A DNA stretch of 64,000 nucleotides from Asaia bogorensis (GCA_945869965.1 CAMBRC010000002.1:45266-109265); one strand, 5' to 3'. Positions 1 through 9,768 are shown, counted from the stretch's first letter. Made by a program: numbers and translations. Notes: a model not told the origin generated them from the sequence alone.

Positions 1-1
1 C

Positions 2-61
2 GTGCGCAATCCGAATGCGGCCTCGGCGTGCGGTTGCGGCACCAGCTTCTCGGTCGAATAG
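2..61 (+). CDS. erpA: A-type iron-sulfur carrier (ErpA/IscA-like), C-terminal end only
   Basis: Only the last 19 codons and the TAG stop are inside the window. They end in the CGCGTSF motif that carries two of the three conserved cysteines of A-type Fe-S carriers, which hand assembled clusters to apo-proteins in the cytoplasm. The preceding NPNAASA stretch also fits the family tail. The next gene, xth, starts 12 bases downstream on the same strand, so the two may be co-transcribed. Whether this is ErpA or IscA cannot be decided from the tail; ErpA is favoured because a solitary A-type carrier next to xth is common in alphaproteobacteria. Confidence 0.75.
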   Translation: MRNPNAASACGCGTSFSVE

Positions 62-73
62 GCCGCTGTCGCC

Positions 74-847
74 TTGCGCATCGCCACCTGGAACGTCAAT
101 TCGATCCGCCAGCGCGAGGGCCATGTGGCGCGCTGGCTCGCGCGGGTGCAGCCGGATGTGCTGTTCCTGCAGGAACTGAAGGGCGAGGCGGCGGCGTTTC
201 CGGCGGCGGCCTTCCGCGCACTCGGCTACACCGAGGCGGTGGTGGGGCAAAAGGCCTATAACGGTGTTGCCGCCCTGGCGCGGGTGCCGTTCGAGGTCGC
301 GGCGACGCGGCTGCCGGGCTTGCCCGAGGATGATGCCCAGGCGCGCTATGTCGAGATCGTCTGCGGCGGCGTCACGATGATCGGCATCTACCTGCCGAAC
401 GGCAATTCCGGCGGCGAGGCGGGGTACGAGTACAAGCTGGCATGGATGCGGCATTTGCGGGCGCGGGCGGCGGCGCTGCTGGCGGCCGATGCGCCGTTCC
501 TGATTGCCGGCGATTTCAACGTCTGTCCAACCGATGAGGATTTCGCGCCGGGGGCGATGTCGGCGACGGATGCGCTGGTGCGGCCGGCAACGCGGGCGCA
601 GTTCCGGGCGCTGGTGTGGCTGGGGCTGACGGATGCCGTACGGGCGCTTCAGCCGCGCGGGCCAATCTGGACGTTCTGGGATTATCAGGCGGGGGCATGG
701 CCGCGCGACCTCGGCCTGCGGATCGACCATGTGCTGTTGTCACCGACGCTGGCGGAGCGGCTGGTTTCAGCGGCGGCGGACCGCCATGAGCGGGGGCAAG
801 AACAGCCGTCGGACCATGTGCCCGTGGTCGTTGAGATCGCGGATTAG
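74..847 (+). CDS. xth: Exodeoxyribonuclease III (AP endonuclease)
   Basis: Cytoplasmic base-excision-repair enzyme of the EEP superfamily that cuts 5' of abasic sites and removes 3' blocking groups. At 257 residues it has the usual length. Visible motifs in order are TWNVNS near the N-terminus, QELKG (metal-binding Glu), GDFNVCP (catalytic Asp and Asn), RIDHVLLS, and the terminal SDHVPV with the catalytic Asp-His pair. The start is TTG at 74, chosen because MRIATWNVNS is the canonical N-terminus; no ATG fits. The stop codon overlaps the stop of the convergent gene on the other strand: TAG at 845-847 on plus, TAA at 846-844 on minus. Confidence 0.95.
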   Translation: MRIATWNVNSIRQREGHVARWLARVQPDVLFLQELKGEAAAFPAAAFRALGYTEAVVGQKAYNGVAALARVPFEVAATRLPGLPEDDAQARYVEIVCGGVTMIGIYLPNGNSGGEAGYEYKLAWMRHLRARAAALLAADAPFLIAGDFNVCPTDEDFAPGAMSATDALVRPATRAQFRALVWLGLTDAVRALQPRGPIWTFWDYQAGAWPRDLGLRIDHVLLSPTLAERLVSAAADRHERGQEQPSDHVPVVVEIAD

Positions 848-1179
848 CGCCAGCGGGCGCGGCGCCACACCCAAGTGCCGCCGGTCTGAACCCATCGTCC
901 GGCCATGAAGCGCCGCCGATCGGGATGGTGGGTCACATGGCGGCCGGAATTCCATACATAGCGCTCGGCGCCGGCGTCCCAGTTCCAATGTCCGGGCTGC
1001 CAGGAAAACCGTTCGCCATCCGGGTGGGGCGGAATGGTTTGATACCGCCGCGCGGGCACCGGGGCGATGCCGGCCGGTTGCGATAGCGCCGGGATGGGCG
1101 AAATCGCCAGCAAAACCGCCAGCCAATAGGGCCCGCGCGAGCGGACCCTATCGCCGTCAGATTTTGGTTTCGTCCGCAT
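844..1179 (-). CDS. Small exported protein with W/Y-rich YXWGXW-type repeats
   Basis: A 111-residue protein with a hydrophobic stretch at about residues 17-34 (LAVLLAISPIPALS) that looks like a signal peptide. The mature part has spaced aromatic motifs: WQPGHWNWD, YVWNSGRHV, and WVQTGGTWVW near the end. This pattern matches small secreted WXXGXW/YXWGXW repeat proteins of unknown function. The start lies 23 bases inside the 3' end of the upstream PEP-CTERM pseudogene, so it may be translationally coupled to it. It shares stop-codon bases with xth on the opposite strand. The role is unknown; an envelope location is inferred. Confidence 0.6.
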   Translation of the reverse strand: MRTKPKSDGDRVRSRGPYWLAVLLAISPIPALSQPAGIAPVPARRYQTIPPHPDGERFSWQPGHWNWDAGAERYVWNSGRHVTHHPDRRRFMAGRWVQTGGTWVWRRARWR

Positions 1180-3069
1180 CCTTGGCCGTCAGCGCCACGG
1201 CCTCGGCCTTGCCGCGTCGGTTGCGCCGGGAGATGGCGAGGCCGAGCATGCCGACGCCGAAGACCATCAATGTGCCGGGTTCCGGGACGGTCCAGCGGAG
1301 GTTGTAGACATAGATGTTGCCGGCGCCGTTCAGGGCGGCACCCTCGTCAGTCGCAATGGTCAGAACGGCCGCGCCGCTCTTGCTGGTCAGCGTTTGGAAC
1401 TGGATCGCAATATTGCCGGCGACCCCGGCGTTCGTGGTGTTGCTGATCGAGCCGGACGACGCGCCGTTGGAATTGAACGCACTCAGCGAGAAGGAGAACT
1501 CGCTAGCGTTACTGATGGTGATCGAGGTCAGGTTCAGGTCGGTCAGCGCCTTGGTGGCACTGTCGTTGGAGAGGTTGCTGATCAGCAGGTTCTGTGCGGT
1601 CAAGCCGCCGACGAATTCGCCGAAGAAGATGGTACCGCCGTTGATAATGGGCCCGGAACTCGGATTGCTGCCGGTCACCGCAGCGCCGTAGACCGGGCCA
1701 ACACCTTGGCCGGACAGCGTGGTGGTCGTGCTCCCGCTCGCGTTGGTGTTGTTCGCGCCGTTGGCCAGCGTCGTGGTGACTTTGGTCGAATCGCTGACGC
1801 GCGCGGTCGGGGCATAGGTGAAGTTGTAAGTGGCCGAGGTAACCGCGCCGCCGCCGAAATTGCTGTCGTTGAGGCCGGTAGCGCCGTTGAGCGCGCCGCC
1901 GCTGCCGTTGAATACGCCAGAGCCGGCGGCGACCGAGCCGGTCAGGTTGAAGGTGCTGGTCTTGCCGGCGAGATTGCCGTTGCCAGTGTTCTGGACGGTC
2001 AGCGCGGCGGAGGTCGAGGTGCCTACGCGGGCCTGGCCGAAATTGATCGTGCTGGTGACGCTGGCCAACGGGGCCACGGTCTGTCCGGAGAAAGTCTTGG
2101 TGACGGTTTGCGCCGCGTTGGTCTTGGCGTCGCTGCCATTGGTGAAACTCGCGGTGACCGTCGAGGTCGTGGCGGCGCCGGTGGTCGCCTGGCCGGTGTA
2201 GGTCAGGGTCTACGTCAGCGTGGAAGCGGCGGGTCCGGTCACGCCGTCGGCCAGGTTGAAATTGCCGTTGGCCACCGTTCCGGCGAAGCCGGCGCTGAGC
2301 GTGCTGGTCAAGGTGCCGTTCAGCGTAACGCTGACCCGGCTGCCATCGCCGCATTCTTGACGTTGAAGCTGTTCGAGCCGGTCGCTGCCGTGCCGGGCAG
2401 GGCATACAGCGTGGTTGCGGTGGCGGTCACCGACTGGATCGGCGCCACGGCGATACCGGAGATGGTTACATTCGTGTCGTCATTCGAATTGGCCACGTAG
2501 CCCGTCGCGGCTGTCTTACTCGTTCCCCGGAACACCGTCGAAGCCGTCTGCGCCCCGGTCGTGGTCGGCGCAAAGATAAAGGTGCGGGTGCGACTGGGGT
2601 TCGTGTCGTTTATGGCGGTTGCGATGACCGAATTGACCGTGAACGTCGCCGACGCGGTAGGAAGCGTCGGCGCAGGGAAACCGATCGATACGCTTTTGGT
2701 CGACGTTGCCAAGCCCGCCGTCCGCGCCAACGTCAACACGGCGCTCGAACTGGAGCCGACCAGGGTATAACCGGCTGTCGCGCCACTGGCACTGGTGCCA
2801 ATACCGAACGTCGCCGTTGCCGCGGTTGTCGCACCGTTGATCGTGTAGATCACCGAAGCATTCGCCGGCGCGACCGAGGCCGCCAAAGCGGTCGCCAACG
2901 ACACGGCAACCATGCCGCCGGCCGCCGATGCCCGCGCAATCGGCCGAGGTGCCGTCAACAACACGCTGGACGGACGCGCCGCCAAGCTCGGCGTGAAGGT
3001 CACTGAGGCCAGGGATGTCGCGGAAAGAAGGGAGCTCTTCACCTGAATCTCTTTCAGAAAACCATGCAT
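1157..3069 (-). pseudogene. Broken PEP-CTERM protein with choice-of-anchor/Ig-like repeats
   Basis: Three pieces of one exported protein lie in sequence. The N-terminal piece (start about 3069, MHGFLKEIQ) has a long signal region ending in APANAS, then beta-rich repeats, and is out of frame after about 2350. Adding one base to the GGC run there restores a continuous reading NAGDGSRVSVTLNG. That restored frame then meets a TAG at 2212-2210, beyond which it continues (TGQATTGAA...) to the C-terminus. The end carries a PEP-CTERM sorting signal: VPEPGTLMVFG, a membrane span, then RRNRRG. Two independent lesions make decay more likely than a single sequencing error. PEP-CTERM proteins are normally processed by exosortase at the cell envelope. 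Confidence 0.8.
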
Positions 3070-3234
3070 TTGATCACGGCGACAATCGCCGACAGCCGAT
3101 AATGGTATCCACACCCGATGGCGAATCGCGCGCCATTTCAATCCCGAGCACGCGTTTGGTATCATGCGGCGCGGACAACGTCAATTTTTACCGTATCCGC
3201 GCGCGCACACGCCGTCGTGAGCGCCGCCGTCGCA

Positions 3235-5940
3235 TCAGGCGATGCGGCGCAACGCCGCGTCCAGGCGCCCCATCTCGGCTTCGGCGGTGGCCAGCCGGTC
3301 GCGGTTCTCCTCCACCACCTCTTCCTTGGCGCGGGCGACGAAATCGGCGTTGTCGAGCTTGCGGGCGATCTTGGCGGCCTCGTCGGCCAGCTTGGCGCGG
3401 TCGCGGGCCAACCGGGCGCGCTCGGCGTCGAGGTCGATCAGCCCGGCCAGCGGCAGCACCACGGTGGCCTCGCCGACCACCGTCTGCGCCGACCCGGACG
3501 GCACCTCGCCGGCCAGCGCCTCGAACGCCGAGGCCCGCGCCATGCGGCCGATCGCCTCGATCCAGCGGAGGCCACGGGCCAGCGACTCCGGGGCGGCGTC
3601 CTTCAGCATGATTGGCGCCAGGCGCGACGGCGGCACGTTCATCTCGGCCCGCACGGTGCGGACCTCGGAGATCAGCCTGACCACCCAGTCCAGCTCGGCG
3701 CGGGCTTCGACGGCGCCGGGAACGGCGAACGGCTCGGGCCAGGCGGCGGAGATCAGGCTGTTGGCCGGGCCATAGCCAAAGCGGTCCCACAATTCCTCGG
3801 TGACATACGGCATGGCAGGGTGCAACAGGCGCAGCACCTGGCCCAGGACAAATGCGGCGGTGCGGCGGGTTTCGGCGGCCTCGGCCGAATCCGGCGCATT
3901 GAACACCGGCTTGGCGAATTCGAGGAACCAGTCGCAGAACGACAGCCAGGTGAAGCGGTAGCCGGCGGCGGCGTAGTCGTTGAAGCGGTAGGCTTCCAAG
4001 CCCGCCGTCGCCTCGCCGATGGCGTCGGACAGTTCGGCCAGGATCCAACGGTTGAGCGGCAGGGTGGCCTGGTCCGGGGTGAAGCTCGGGTCCGGCGCGA
4101 TGGCGTTCATCTCGCAGAAGCGGGCGGCGTTCCACAGCTTGGTGACGAAGCTGCGATAGCTCTCCACCCGCTGCGGCCCGAGCTTGATGTCACGGCCGGG
4201 GCCGGTGAGCGAGCAGATGGTGAAGCGCAAGGCGTCGGTGCCGAAGCGGTCGATCAGCTCCAGCGGATCGATGACGTTGCCCTTCGACTTGCTCATCTTC
4301 TGGCCGCGTTCGTCGCGGACGAGCCCGTGGATATGCACGGTCTTGAACGGCACCTCGCCCATGAAGTGGATGCCCATCATCATCATCCGGGCGACCCAGA
4401 AGAAGATAATGTCAAAGCCGGTGACCAGGACATCCCCAGGGTAGTAGCGGGCGAGCTCCTTGGTCTGCTCGGGCCAGCCGAGGGTTGAAAATGGCCACAA
4501 GGCGGAACTGAACCAGGTGTCCAGCACGTCGTCATCCCGGGTGATCGGGCGGTCGTCGCCGTAGTGCGCGCGCGCGGCCGCCTCGGCGGCTTCGGCGTCT
4601 TTCTCGACGAAAACATGGCCGTCCGGGCCGTACCAGGCCGGGATGCGATGCCCCCACCACAACTGGCGCGAGATGCACCAGGGCTGGATGTCGCGCATCC
4701 AGGCAAAGAAGGTGTTCTCCCATTGCTGCGGCACGAATTTGGTGCGGCCCTGCTCCACCGCCTCGATCGCCGGCTTGGCCAGCACGGCGGCGTTGGCGTA
4801 CCACTGAACGGTCAGCAAGGGCTCGATCGGCACGCCGGAGCGGTCGCCATGCGGCACCTGGTGGGTGTGCGGCTCGACTTTAACCAGAAGTTCAAGCCGT
4901 TCCAGCTCGGCGACGATGGCCTTGCGGGCCAGGCCGCGGTCAAGACCGGCGAGGGTGTGGATGAAGGCGCCGTCGGCGTTGGCGGCAACCGCAATATCGC
5001 CGGCGATCTCGTCAAGGATGACGCGCGCCTGCTTGTCGAGGATCGACGGCATTGGCAGCGAATGGCGCTGTCCCACGGCGAAATCGTTGAAATCATGGGC
5101 CGGCGTGATCTTGACCGCGCCGGTGCCCTTCTCCGGGTCGGAATAGGTGTCGGCCACAATCGGGATGCGGCGGCCGACCAGCGGCAGGATGGCGTATTGG
5201 CCGATCAGGTCGCGGTAGCGCTCGTCATCCGGGTGCACGGCGATGGCGGTGTCGCCCAGCATGGTTTCCGGGCGGGTGGTGGCGACGGTGATGACGCGGC
5301 CGGGCTGGCCGGAGCCCGTGTCTTCGTCAATCGGATAGGCGATGTACCAAAGATTGCCGCGAACCTCCTGGTTTTCCACCTCAAGATCGGAAATCGCCGA
5401 CTGAAACTTCGGGTCCCAGTTGACCAGCCGGCGGTCGCGGTAGATCAGGCCCTGCTTATAGAGCGTGACGAAGACCTCGCGCACCGCGGCGGACAGGCCG
5501 TCATCCATGGTGAAGCGCTCGCGCGGCCAGTCGAGCGAGGCGCCGAGGCGGCGCAACTGGCGGGTGATGGTGCCGCCGGACTCGTCCTTCCACTGCCAGA
5601 CGCGGTCGAGGAATTTTTCGCGGCCGAGCGCCTGGCGTGTCGTGCCCTCTTCGCCGAGCAACCGCTCCACCACCATCTGGGTGGCGATCCCCGCGTGGTC
5701 GGTGCCCGGCTGCCACAGCGCATCGCGGCCCTGCATGCGACGCCAGCGCACCAGCGTGTCCTGGATGGTGAAGGTCAGGGCGTGGCCCATATGCAGGCTG
5801 CCGGTGACGTTCGGCGGCGGGATCATGATGGTGAAGGGTTCGGCGTTGCTGCCAGGTGCGGCGGCGAAGCGGCCCGCCCCTTCCCAGCCAGCGTACAGCC
5901 GCGCTTCGGTCTCGGCCGGGGTAAAGTTCTTGTCGAGCAT
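3235..5940 (-). CDS. valS: Valyl-tRNA synthetase
   Basis: Class I aminoacyl-tRNA synthetase that charges tRNA-Val in the cytoplasm and edits mischarged threonine. The 901 residues are normal for the family. The HIGH signature is HMGH at residues 50-53, preceded by PPPNVTGSL. The KMSKS loop appears as QKMSKSKGNV near residue 540. The C-terminal 70 residues form the typical charged coiled-coil arm. The ATG at 5940 (MLDKNFTPAETE) is chosen over an in-frame upstream extension because it matches the family N-terminus. It lies last in the minus-strand set pcm, tolC, popZ, valS, with a 56-base gap from popZ. Confidence 0.97.
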   Translation of the reverse strand: MLDKNFTPAETEARLYAGWEGAGRFAAAPGSNAEPFTIMIPPPNVTGSLHMGHALTFTIQDTLVRWRRMQGRDALWQPGTDHAGIATQMVVERLLGEEGTTRQALGREKFLDRVWQWKDESGGTITRQLRRLGASLDWPRERFTMDDGLSAAVREVFVTLYKQGLIYRDRRLVNWDPKFQSAISDLEVENQEVRGNLWYIAYPIDEDTGSGQPGRVITVATTRPETMLGDTAIAVHPDDERYRDLIGQYAILPLVGRRIPIVADTYSDPEKGTGAVKITPAHDFNDFAVGQRHSLPMPSILDKQARVILDEIAGDIAVAANADGAFIHTLAGLDRGLARKAIVAELERLELLVKVEPHTHQVPHGDRSGVPIEPLLTVQWYANAAVLAKPAIEAVEQGRTKFVPQQWENTFFAWMRDIQPWCISRQLWWGHRIPAWYGPDGHVFVEKDAEAAEAAARAHYGDDRPITRDDDVLDTWFSSALWPFSTLGWPEQTKELARYYPGDVLVTGFDIIFFWVARMMMMGIHFMGEVPFKTVHIHGLVRDERGQKMSKSKGNVIDPLELIDRFGTDALRFTICSLTGPGRDIKLGPQRVESYRSFVTKLWNAARFCEMNAIAPDPSFTPDQATLPLNRWILAELSDAIGEATAGLEAYRFNDYAAAGYRFTWLSFCDWFLEFAKPVFNAPDSAEAAETRRTAAFVLGQVLRLLHPAMPYVTEELWDRFGYGPANSLISAAWPEPFAVPGAVEARAELDWVVRLISEVRTVRAEMNVPPSRLAPIMLKDAAPESLARGLRWIEAIGRMARASAFEALAGEVPSGSAQTVVGEATVVLPLAGLIDLDAERARLARDRAKLADEAAKIARKLDNADFVARAKEEVVEENRDRLATAEAEMGRLDAALRRIA

Positions 5941-5996
5941 TTTTGCAGGTCTCTGGTCGGGCAAAGGGGGAGGCGGCGGGGAACCGGCGGTGGCGT

Positions 5997-6659
5997 TCAG
6001 CCGACCGCCCGGCTTACCACGCGCTCGATCTCGGCCCTTACCAGGCGTTCGACCAGGGGCGGCAGGTTGGCATCGAGCCACGTTGTCAACAGGGCGCGCA
6101 ATTCCTCGCGCACCATGTCCTCCAGCGTCGGGCCGCCGCGATAAACCGCCATCGACGCCGCCTGGCGGCCGGATTCCAGGGTGCGCAACAGGGTGTTGAC
6201 CGAACCGGCGGTGGCGGCCTCGGCCTCGGCGTTGATCAGGCGGTCGGAGAATGGCGGCGGCGACGCGATCACCGGCGGCGCCGGGACAGGCGGGGCAATC
6301 GCAACAGGCGGGACAATCGGCAGCGGAGCGACCGGCAGCGGGGCGAGCTCGACGGCTTCCAGCGGTTCCCCGGGTTCGGACATCGCCGCAATCAGGGCGG
6401 CGGCGGTGTCGTGCGGGTCCGGCATATTTGCGGCGGGTTCGGCGACCAGCATGGAATCGTCGAGCGGCAGCACATCATCGTCCAAGGCAGGATCACCCAT
6501 GGCGGGCGCGGCGGCGGTGGCCGTGTTCGCCGGTTTCGCCGGCTGTTCGTCTTCGCTCAGGATGCGGCGGATGGAGGCGAGGATGTCCTCCATCGACGGG
6601 TCAGACGCGGCGCCCGCAGGTTGCGTGCCGGAAGCCGGTGGCGGAACGGATGCGCTCAT
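5997..6659 (-). CDS. popZ: Polar organizing protein PopZ-like (DUF2497)
   Basis: A 220-residue protein with the architecture of alphaproteobacterial PopZ. It has a short N-terminal helix containing SMEDILASIRRILSEDE, a long proline/alanine-rich acidic linker, and a conserved C-terminal oligomerisation helix with LEDMVREELRALLTTWLDANLPPLVERLVR. PopZ self-assembles at cell poles and anchors the chromosomal centromere and polar factors. The start ATG at 6659 (MSASVPPP) puts the conserved helix close to the N-terminus. The position just upstream of valS is a recurrent alphaproteobacterial arrangement and supports the call. Confidence 0.85.
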   Translation of the reverse strand: MSASVPPPASGTQPAGAASDPSMEDILASIRRILSEDEQPAKPANTATAAAPAMGDPALDDDVLPLDDSMLVAEPAANMPDPHDTAAALIAAMSEPGEPLEAVELAPLPVAPLPIVPPVAIAPPVPAPPVIASPPPFSDRLINAEAEAATAGSVNTLLRTLESGRQAASMAVYRGGPTLEDMVREELRALLTTWLDANLPPLVERLVRAEIERVVSRAVG

Positions 6660-6710
6660 GTCGTCGCCATGCCTCTCACGATCCTGACGCACGCATGCCG
6701 CGCGTCGCGG

Positions 6711-8150
6711 TCAGCGGCCGGGCTGGTCGGTGGCGTAGTCACCGGTGCCGATCAGCCGGTTCTTCACCGCCTTGTAGTAGGCGGTTTCATCATACAAAGG
6801 CACATTGAGGTTAAGATCCCGTGCCGTCAGCCGCCCGGAGGCCGCCGCCACCGTGTACGAGGCGTTGATCAGGCCGCCGAGGTTTCGCACAAGGGTGACG
6901 CGGGAGTTGAGCAAGGTCTGCTCGGCGTTCAACACGTCCAGCGTGGTGCGGCTGCCGACGATGGCTTCGCGCTGGACGCCTTCGAGCGCGATCTCGTTCG
7001 AGCGGATCTGCTGGCGGGTGCTCTCGATTGTCGCGCGCGCCGCAGTATAGGAGGCCCAGGCCTGGGTCACCTGCTGGATCGCCTGACGACGCGCGTCATC
7101 GACCTGCTGGCGGGTCTGCTGCTGGGCCTGGCGGGCCTGGCGGATGGCGGCATACTCGCCGCCGCCCTGGTAGAGCGGGATGTTGAGCACCATCAGGACC
7201 TGGCCCACTTTCGTGGTGAGGTCCTTGGTCTGGACGTCTTCGTTGCGCGAGATCGAGCCCTGGAGGCTGAGGGTGGGCATCAGCCTTGCGTACTGGATGT
7301 CGAAATTGTCGCGCGCCGCGGAATCGTTGAACATCGCGGCGATCACCGCGGGATTGTTGCTGGCGGCCAGGGCGCGCACCTCGTCCACGCTGCGCACCGG
7401 CAGGCGCAGCGGCTGTGGCTCAACCAGGCGGTCCGGCGACGGCTCGCCGATCACTTGCTGGAAGCGCGAGCGCGCGACCTGCAAATCGCCTTCAGAGGTC
7501 TGCCGGTCGGCAACCGCGCCGGCGAGGGCGGCTTCGGCCTGGGCGACATCGGTGCGGGTGATTTCGCCGACGCGGAAGCGCTCCTGGGTGGCCTGGAGCT
7601 GGCGGGTCAGCACCTGTTGGTTGTTGATGCGCAGGGCGAGGACCTGCGTGGTCTGGATGACCGCGACATAGGCGTCGACCGCGCTGCTGAACGCCGTCTG
7701 CTCAGCGCCGATCAGGGTGGCGCGCTGGGCCATCACCTGGTTTTCCGCGCGGTTGGTGTTGGCGCGGGTGGCGCCGCCGCGAAACAGCGGCTGGTTGACG
7801 GTGAGCGACTCGCTGTTGCTGCCGCGCAGGGCGTTGCTCTCGACCGTGCGGCCGCGCGAGAACGCCGTCGGGCGGATGTATTGCTGGCTGGTGCCCTCGA
7901 TGTAGCCGGCGTTGGCGGTGATGGAGACCTGGGGCCGCCAGCCGGACAGGGCCTGGGGCACGTTCTCGTCCACCGCGCGCAACTGGGCGCGGGCGGCCAG
8001 CAGGGTGGGGTTGGTGGCATAGGTCAGCGCCAGCGCGTCGTTCAGCGTGCGCACCTGTGCTGTCGCCGGGGTCGCGAGGACCACAGCGACGCCGAGTGCC
8101 AGGATCGCGCGCAAGCCCAGCCGCGATGCGTTCATTCGATTGCCGTCCAT
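6711..8150 (-). CDS. tolC: TolC-family outer membrane efflux protein
   Basis: A 479-residue outer membrane channel of the TolC/OEP family that docks onto tripartite efflux or type I secretion pumps. It begins with a signal peptide (LGLRAILALGVAVVLA, cleavage after TPATA) and has two internally repeated coiled-coil/beta units. These include LNDALALTYATNPTL at the start of repeat 1 and TLDVLNAEQTLLNSRV in the second half. The ATG at 8150 has a GGGAG 11-12 bases upstream; ATG 8135 is the alternative. The two Calx-beta/RTX-like proteins elsewhere in the window would need a TolC-type exit channel, but no linkage is shown. Confidence 0.93.
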   Translation of the reverse strand: MDGNRMNASRLGLRAILALGVAVVLATPATAQVRTLNDALALTYATNPTLLAARAQLRAVDENVPQALSGWRPQVSITANAGYIEGTSQQYIRPTAFSRGRTVESNALRGSNSESLTVNQPLFRGGATRANTNRAENQVMAQRATLIGAEQTAFSSAVDAYVAVIQTTQVLALRINNQQVLTRQLQATQERFRVGEITRTDVAQAEAALAGAVADRQTSEGDLQVARSRFQQVIGEPSPDRLVEPQPLRLPVRSVDEVRALAASNNPAVIAAMFNDSAARDNFDIQYARLMPTLSLQGSISRNEDVQTKDLTTKVGQVLMVLNIPLYQGGGEYAAIRQARQAQQQTRQQVDDARRQAIQQVTQAWASYTAARATIESTRQQIRSNEIALEGVQREAIVGSRTTLDVLNAEQTLLNSRVTLVRNLGGLINASYTVAAASGRLTARDLNLNVPLYDETAYYKAVKNRLIGTGDYATDQPGR

Positions 8151-8265
8151 GCAACAGTCACTCCCGCGTCCCCACGGACAATGCGCCGTGGGATAATGCA
8201 CTGCACAATTTGCCACAGCTACGGCCAGCGCGCCAAGGTTTACGCACACACCGCCGGATGGCGGA

Positions 8266-8946
8266 TCAGAACACGAAGCCGGGTGCCGTCTTGAGCATCG
8301 GCAGCACCGGGATGGCGCAGTCGAACACCGGATGCGGATCGACGCGGCCACCGCCGGCGGTACTGCACAGCACCGCCTGGCCGACGCGGGCGCCGCGCTT
8401 GAGCACGGTGACCAGCCGGCCGCCGTCGCGGCGCAGCTGGGCCAGGACGGCGGGCGGGATCTCGGGCACCGCGCCCTCGATCAGGATCACGTCATAGGGG
8501 CCGGTGGCTTTCCAGCCATCGGCCAGTGGTCCCTCGACCAGGGTAATGCCTGACGACACCACCGGCAGCACGGCGCGCGCCAGGGCGATGAGCGCCGGGT
8601 CCTGTTCCAGTGCCGTGACCGAGGCACCGCAGGCGGCCAGCAGGGCGGCGCCGTAGCCGCTGCCGGAACCCACCACCAAGGCACGGTCGCCTTCCTGCAC
8701 CGCGGCGATCTGGACCAGGCGGGCGATCACCATCGGCTCGACCAGGTAGCGGCCATTCCCGAGCGGGACATCTTCGTCGCAGTAGGCCAGGGCGGTGCGG
8801 TCGGCGGGCACGAAGCGCTCGCGCGGCAGGCGGCGCATGGCGGCCAGCACGCGGGAGTCGGTCACCTTGTTGGGCCGTACCTGCCCGTCCACCATCAGCA
8901 TGCGTGCGGCCGTGAAGTCGATCGCGGAGTTCGGCATCAGGGGCAT
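8266..8946 (-). CDS. pcm: Protein-L-isoaspartate O-methyltransferase-like protein
   Basis: A 226-residue class I SAM-dependent methyltransferase of the PCMT family, which initiates repair of isoaspartyl residues. The N-terminal part carries MVDGQVRPNKV and the PRERFVP segment typical of alphaproteobacterial members. The SAM-binding loop is LVVGSGSGYGAALLAA, followed by ALEQDPALI. It is the first gene of a minus-strand run toward tolC. An AAGGAG lies about 20 bases upstream of the ATG at 8946, further than usual. Many homologues in this tolC-linked position have not been shown to repair isoaspartate, so the biochemical role is inferred from family only. Confidence 0.85.
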   Translation of the reverse strand: MPLMPNSAIDFTAARMLMVDGQVRPNKVTDSRVLAAMRRLPRERFVPADRTALAYCDEDVPLGNGRYLVEPMVIARLVQIAAVQEGDRALVVGSGSGYGAALLAACGASVTALEQDPALIALARAVLPVVSSGITLVEGPLADGWKATGPYDVILIEGAVPEIPPAVLAQLRRDGGRLVTVLKRGARVGQAVLCSTAGGGRVDPHPVFDCAIPVLPMLKTAPGFVF

Positions 8947-9018
8947 CCGGGCTGGAATTCAGGAGACTCCTTATAGGTGCGGTGGCCGGCCGGCGCAAAG
9001 CCGCCGTGGCCCGCCCCC

Positions 9019-9047
9019 TTGACCGGCACCCCGGTGGCGGCCAATAA
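9019..9047 (+). promoter_or_regulatory. Predicted sigma-70-type promoter of tRNA-Cys
   Basis: TTGACC at 9019-9024 and CAATAA at 9042-9047 are separated by 17 bases. Transcription would start about 13 bases upstream of the tRNA. The -35 fits well; the -10 is weak. Confidence 0.45.
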
Positions 9048-9066
9048 CCGCGCCATCACCCGCTGG

Positions 9067-9140
9067 GGTCCGGTGGCAGAGTGGTGATGCAGCGGACTGC
9101 AAATCCGCGAATGTGGGTTCGATTCCCGCCCGGACCTCCA
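9067..9140 (+). tRNA. tRNA-Cys (anticodon GCA)
   Basis: A 74-base cloverleaf. The acceptor stem GGTCCGG pairs with CCGGACC and is followed by T and an encoded CCA. The anticodon arm is GCGGA-CTGCAAA-TCCGC with anticodon GCA. The T-arm carries the conserved TTCGATT loop. It stands alone between pcm and a small hypothetical gene. Confidence 0.95.
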
Positions 9141-9304
9141 CTCTCATCCCATTGTCAGTTCCTGCCATCGCTTGCGGCCCTTGGCGCGCGGGGCGTTGGG
9201 CACGTGGCATTCGGTGTCCGGGACCATGGTCGGGCGGGTTTTGGTGTCGTAGGCGGGCCAGTCCGGCAGGTTTGGGGGGGGGTGGTGAGGCAGTTGCTTA
9301 TTTG

Positions 9305-9760
9305 TTATGATACCGTAATATTATGGATGTGCCAAGGCGCTGAACACGGTGGGCTGAAAAAACGAAAATTGGTGCGAGAGTGATGCGGAGGCGGCTTTGG
9401 GCGCGCGAATATCTTGCGCGTGGGGGAGATTTTTGCGCGGCGGGCGGCGGAATCGGCGAGGGGAGGTGTTGCGGATTCCGGGCGGGGGGCGCGTTGCCGG
9501 GATCGGGCGGGCGTGGACCGGGGCGGAAGTGTGGGTGCCTCGCTGCGCTCGGGTTGATGATGTGAGCGGGCGGGTTTGGGCGGGGGGAGGTTGCCTGCCA
9601 GCCAGAGTGCCAGGATTTGCTCCAGGCGGGCGAAGAGGCGGGCCAGGATGGCGGTGATGAGTGTGTGCAGGGCGTTGGGCAGCGTTCTCCCGCCGGGGCC
9701 CGGAGGGGCCGCCAGCTCGGTGGCGATCCTGGCGCCAGGGGAGGAAAGTTTTGTTAACAT
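9305..9760 (-). CDS. Small hypothetical protein, arginine/proline-rich tail
   Basis: Predicted 151-residue protein. The first 55 residues are ordered and amphipathic (NALHTLITAILARLFARLEQ), while the rest is basic, proline-rich and probably disordered. Support for it being real: a good -35/-10 pair lies directly upstream and the ATG at 9760 follows the -10 by only 8 bases, which would give a leaderless mRNA. Against it: high GC and composition-biased sequence often gives spurious frames. The gene fills most of the otherwise empty 800 bases between tRNA-Cys and the histidine kinase. No function can be assigned. Confidence 0.45.
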   Translation of the reverse strand: MLTKLSSPGARIATELAAPPGPGGRTLPNALHTLITAILARLFARLEQILALWLAGNLPPPKPARSHHQPERSEAPTLPPRSTPARSRQRAPRPESATPPLADSAARRAKISPTRKIFARPKPPPHHSRTNFRFFSPPCSAPWHIHNITVS

Positions 9761-9768
9761 CTTTGGTT

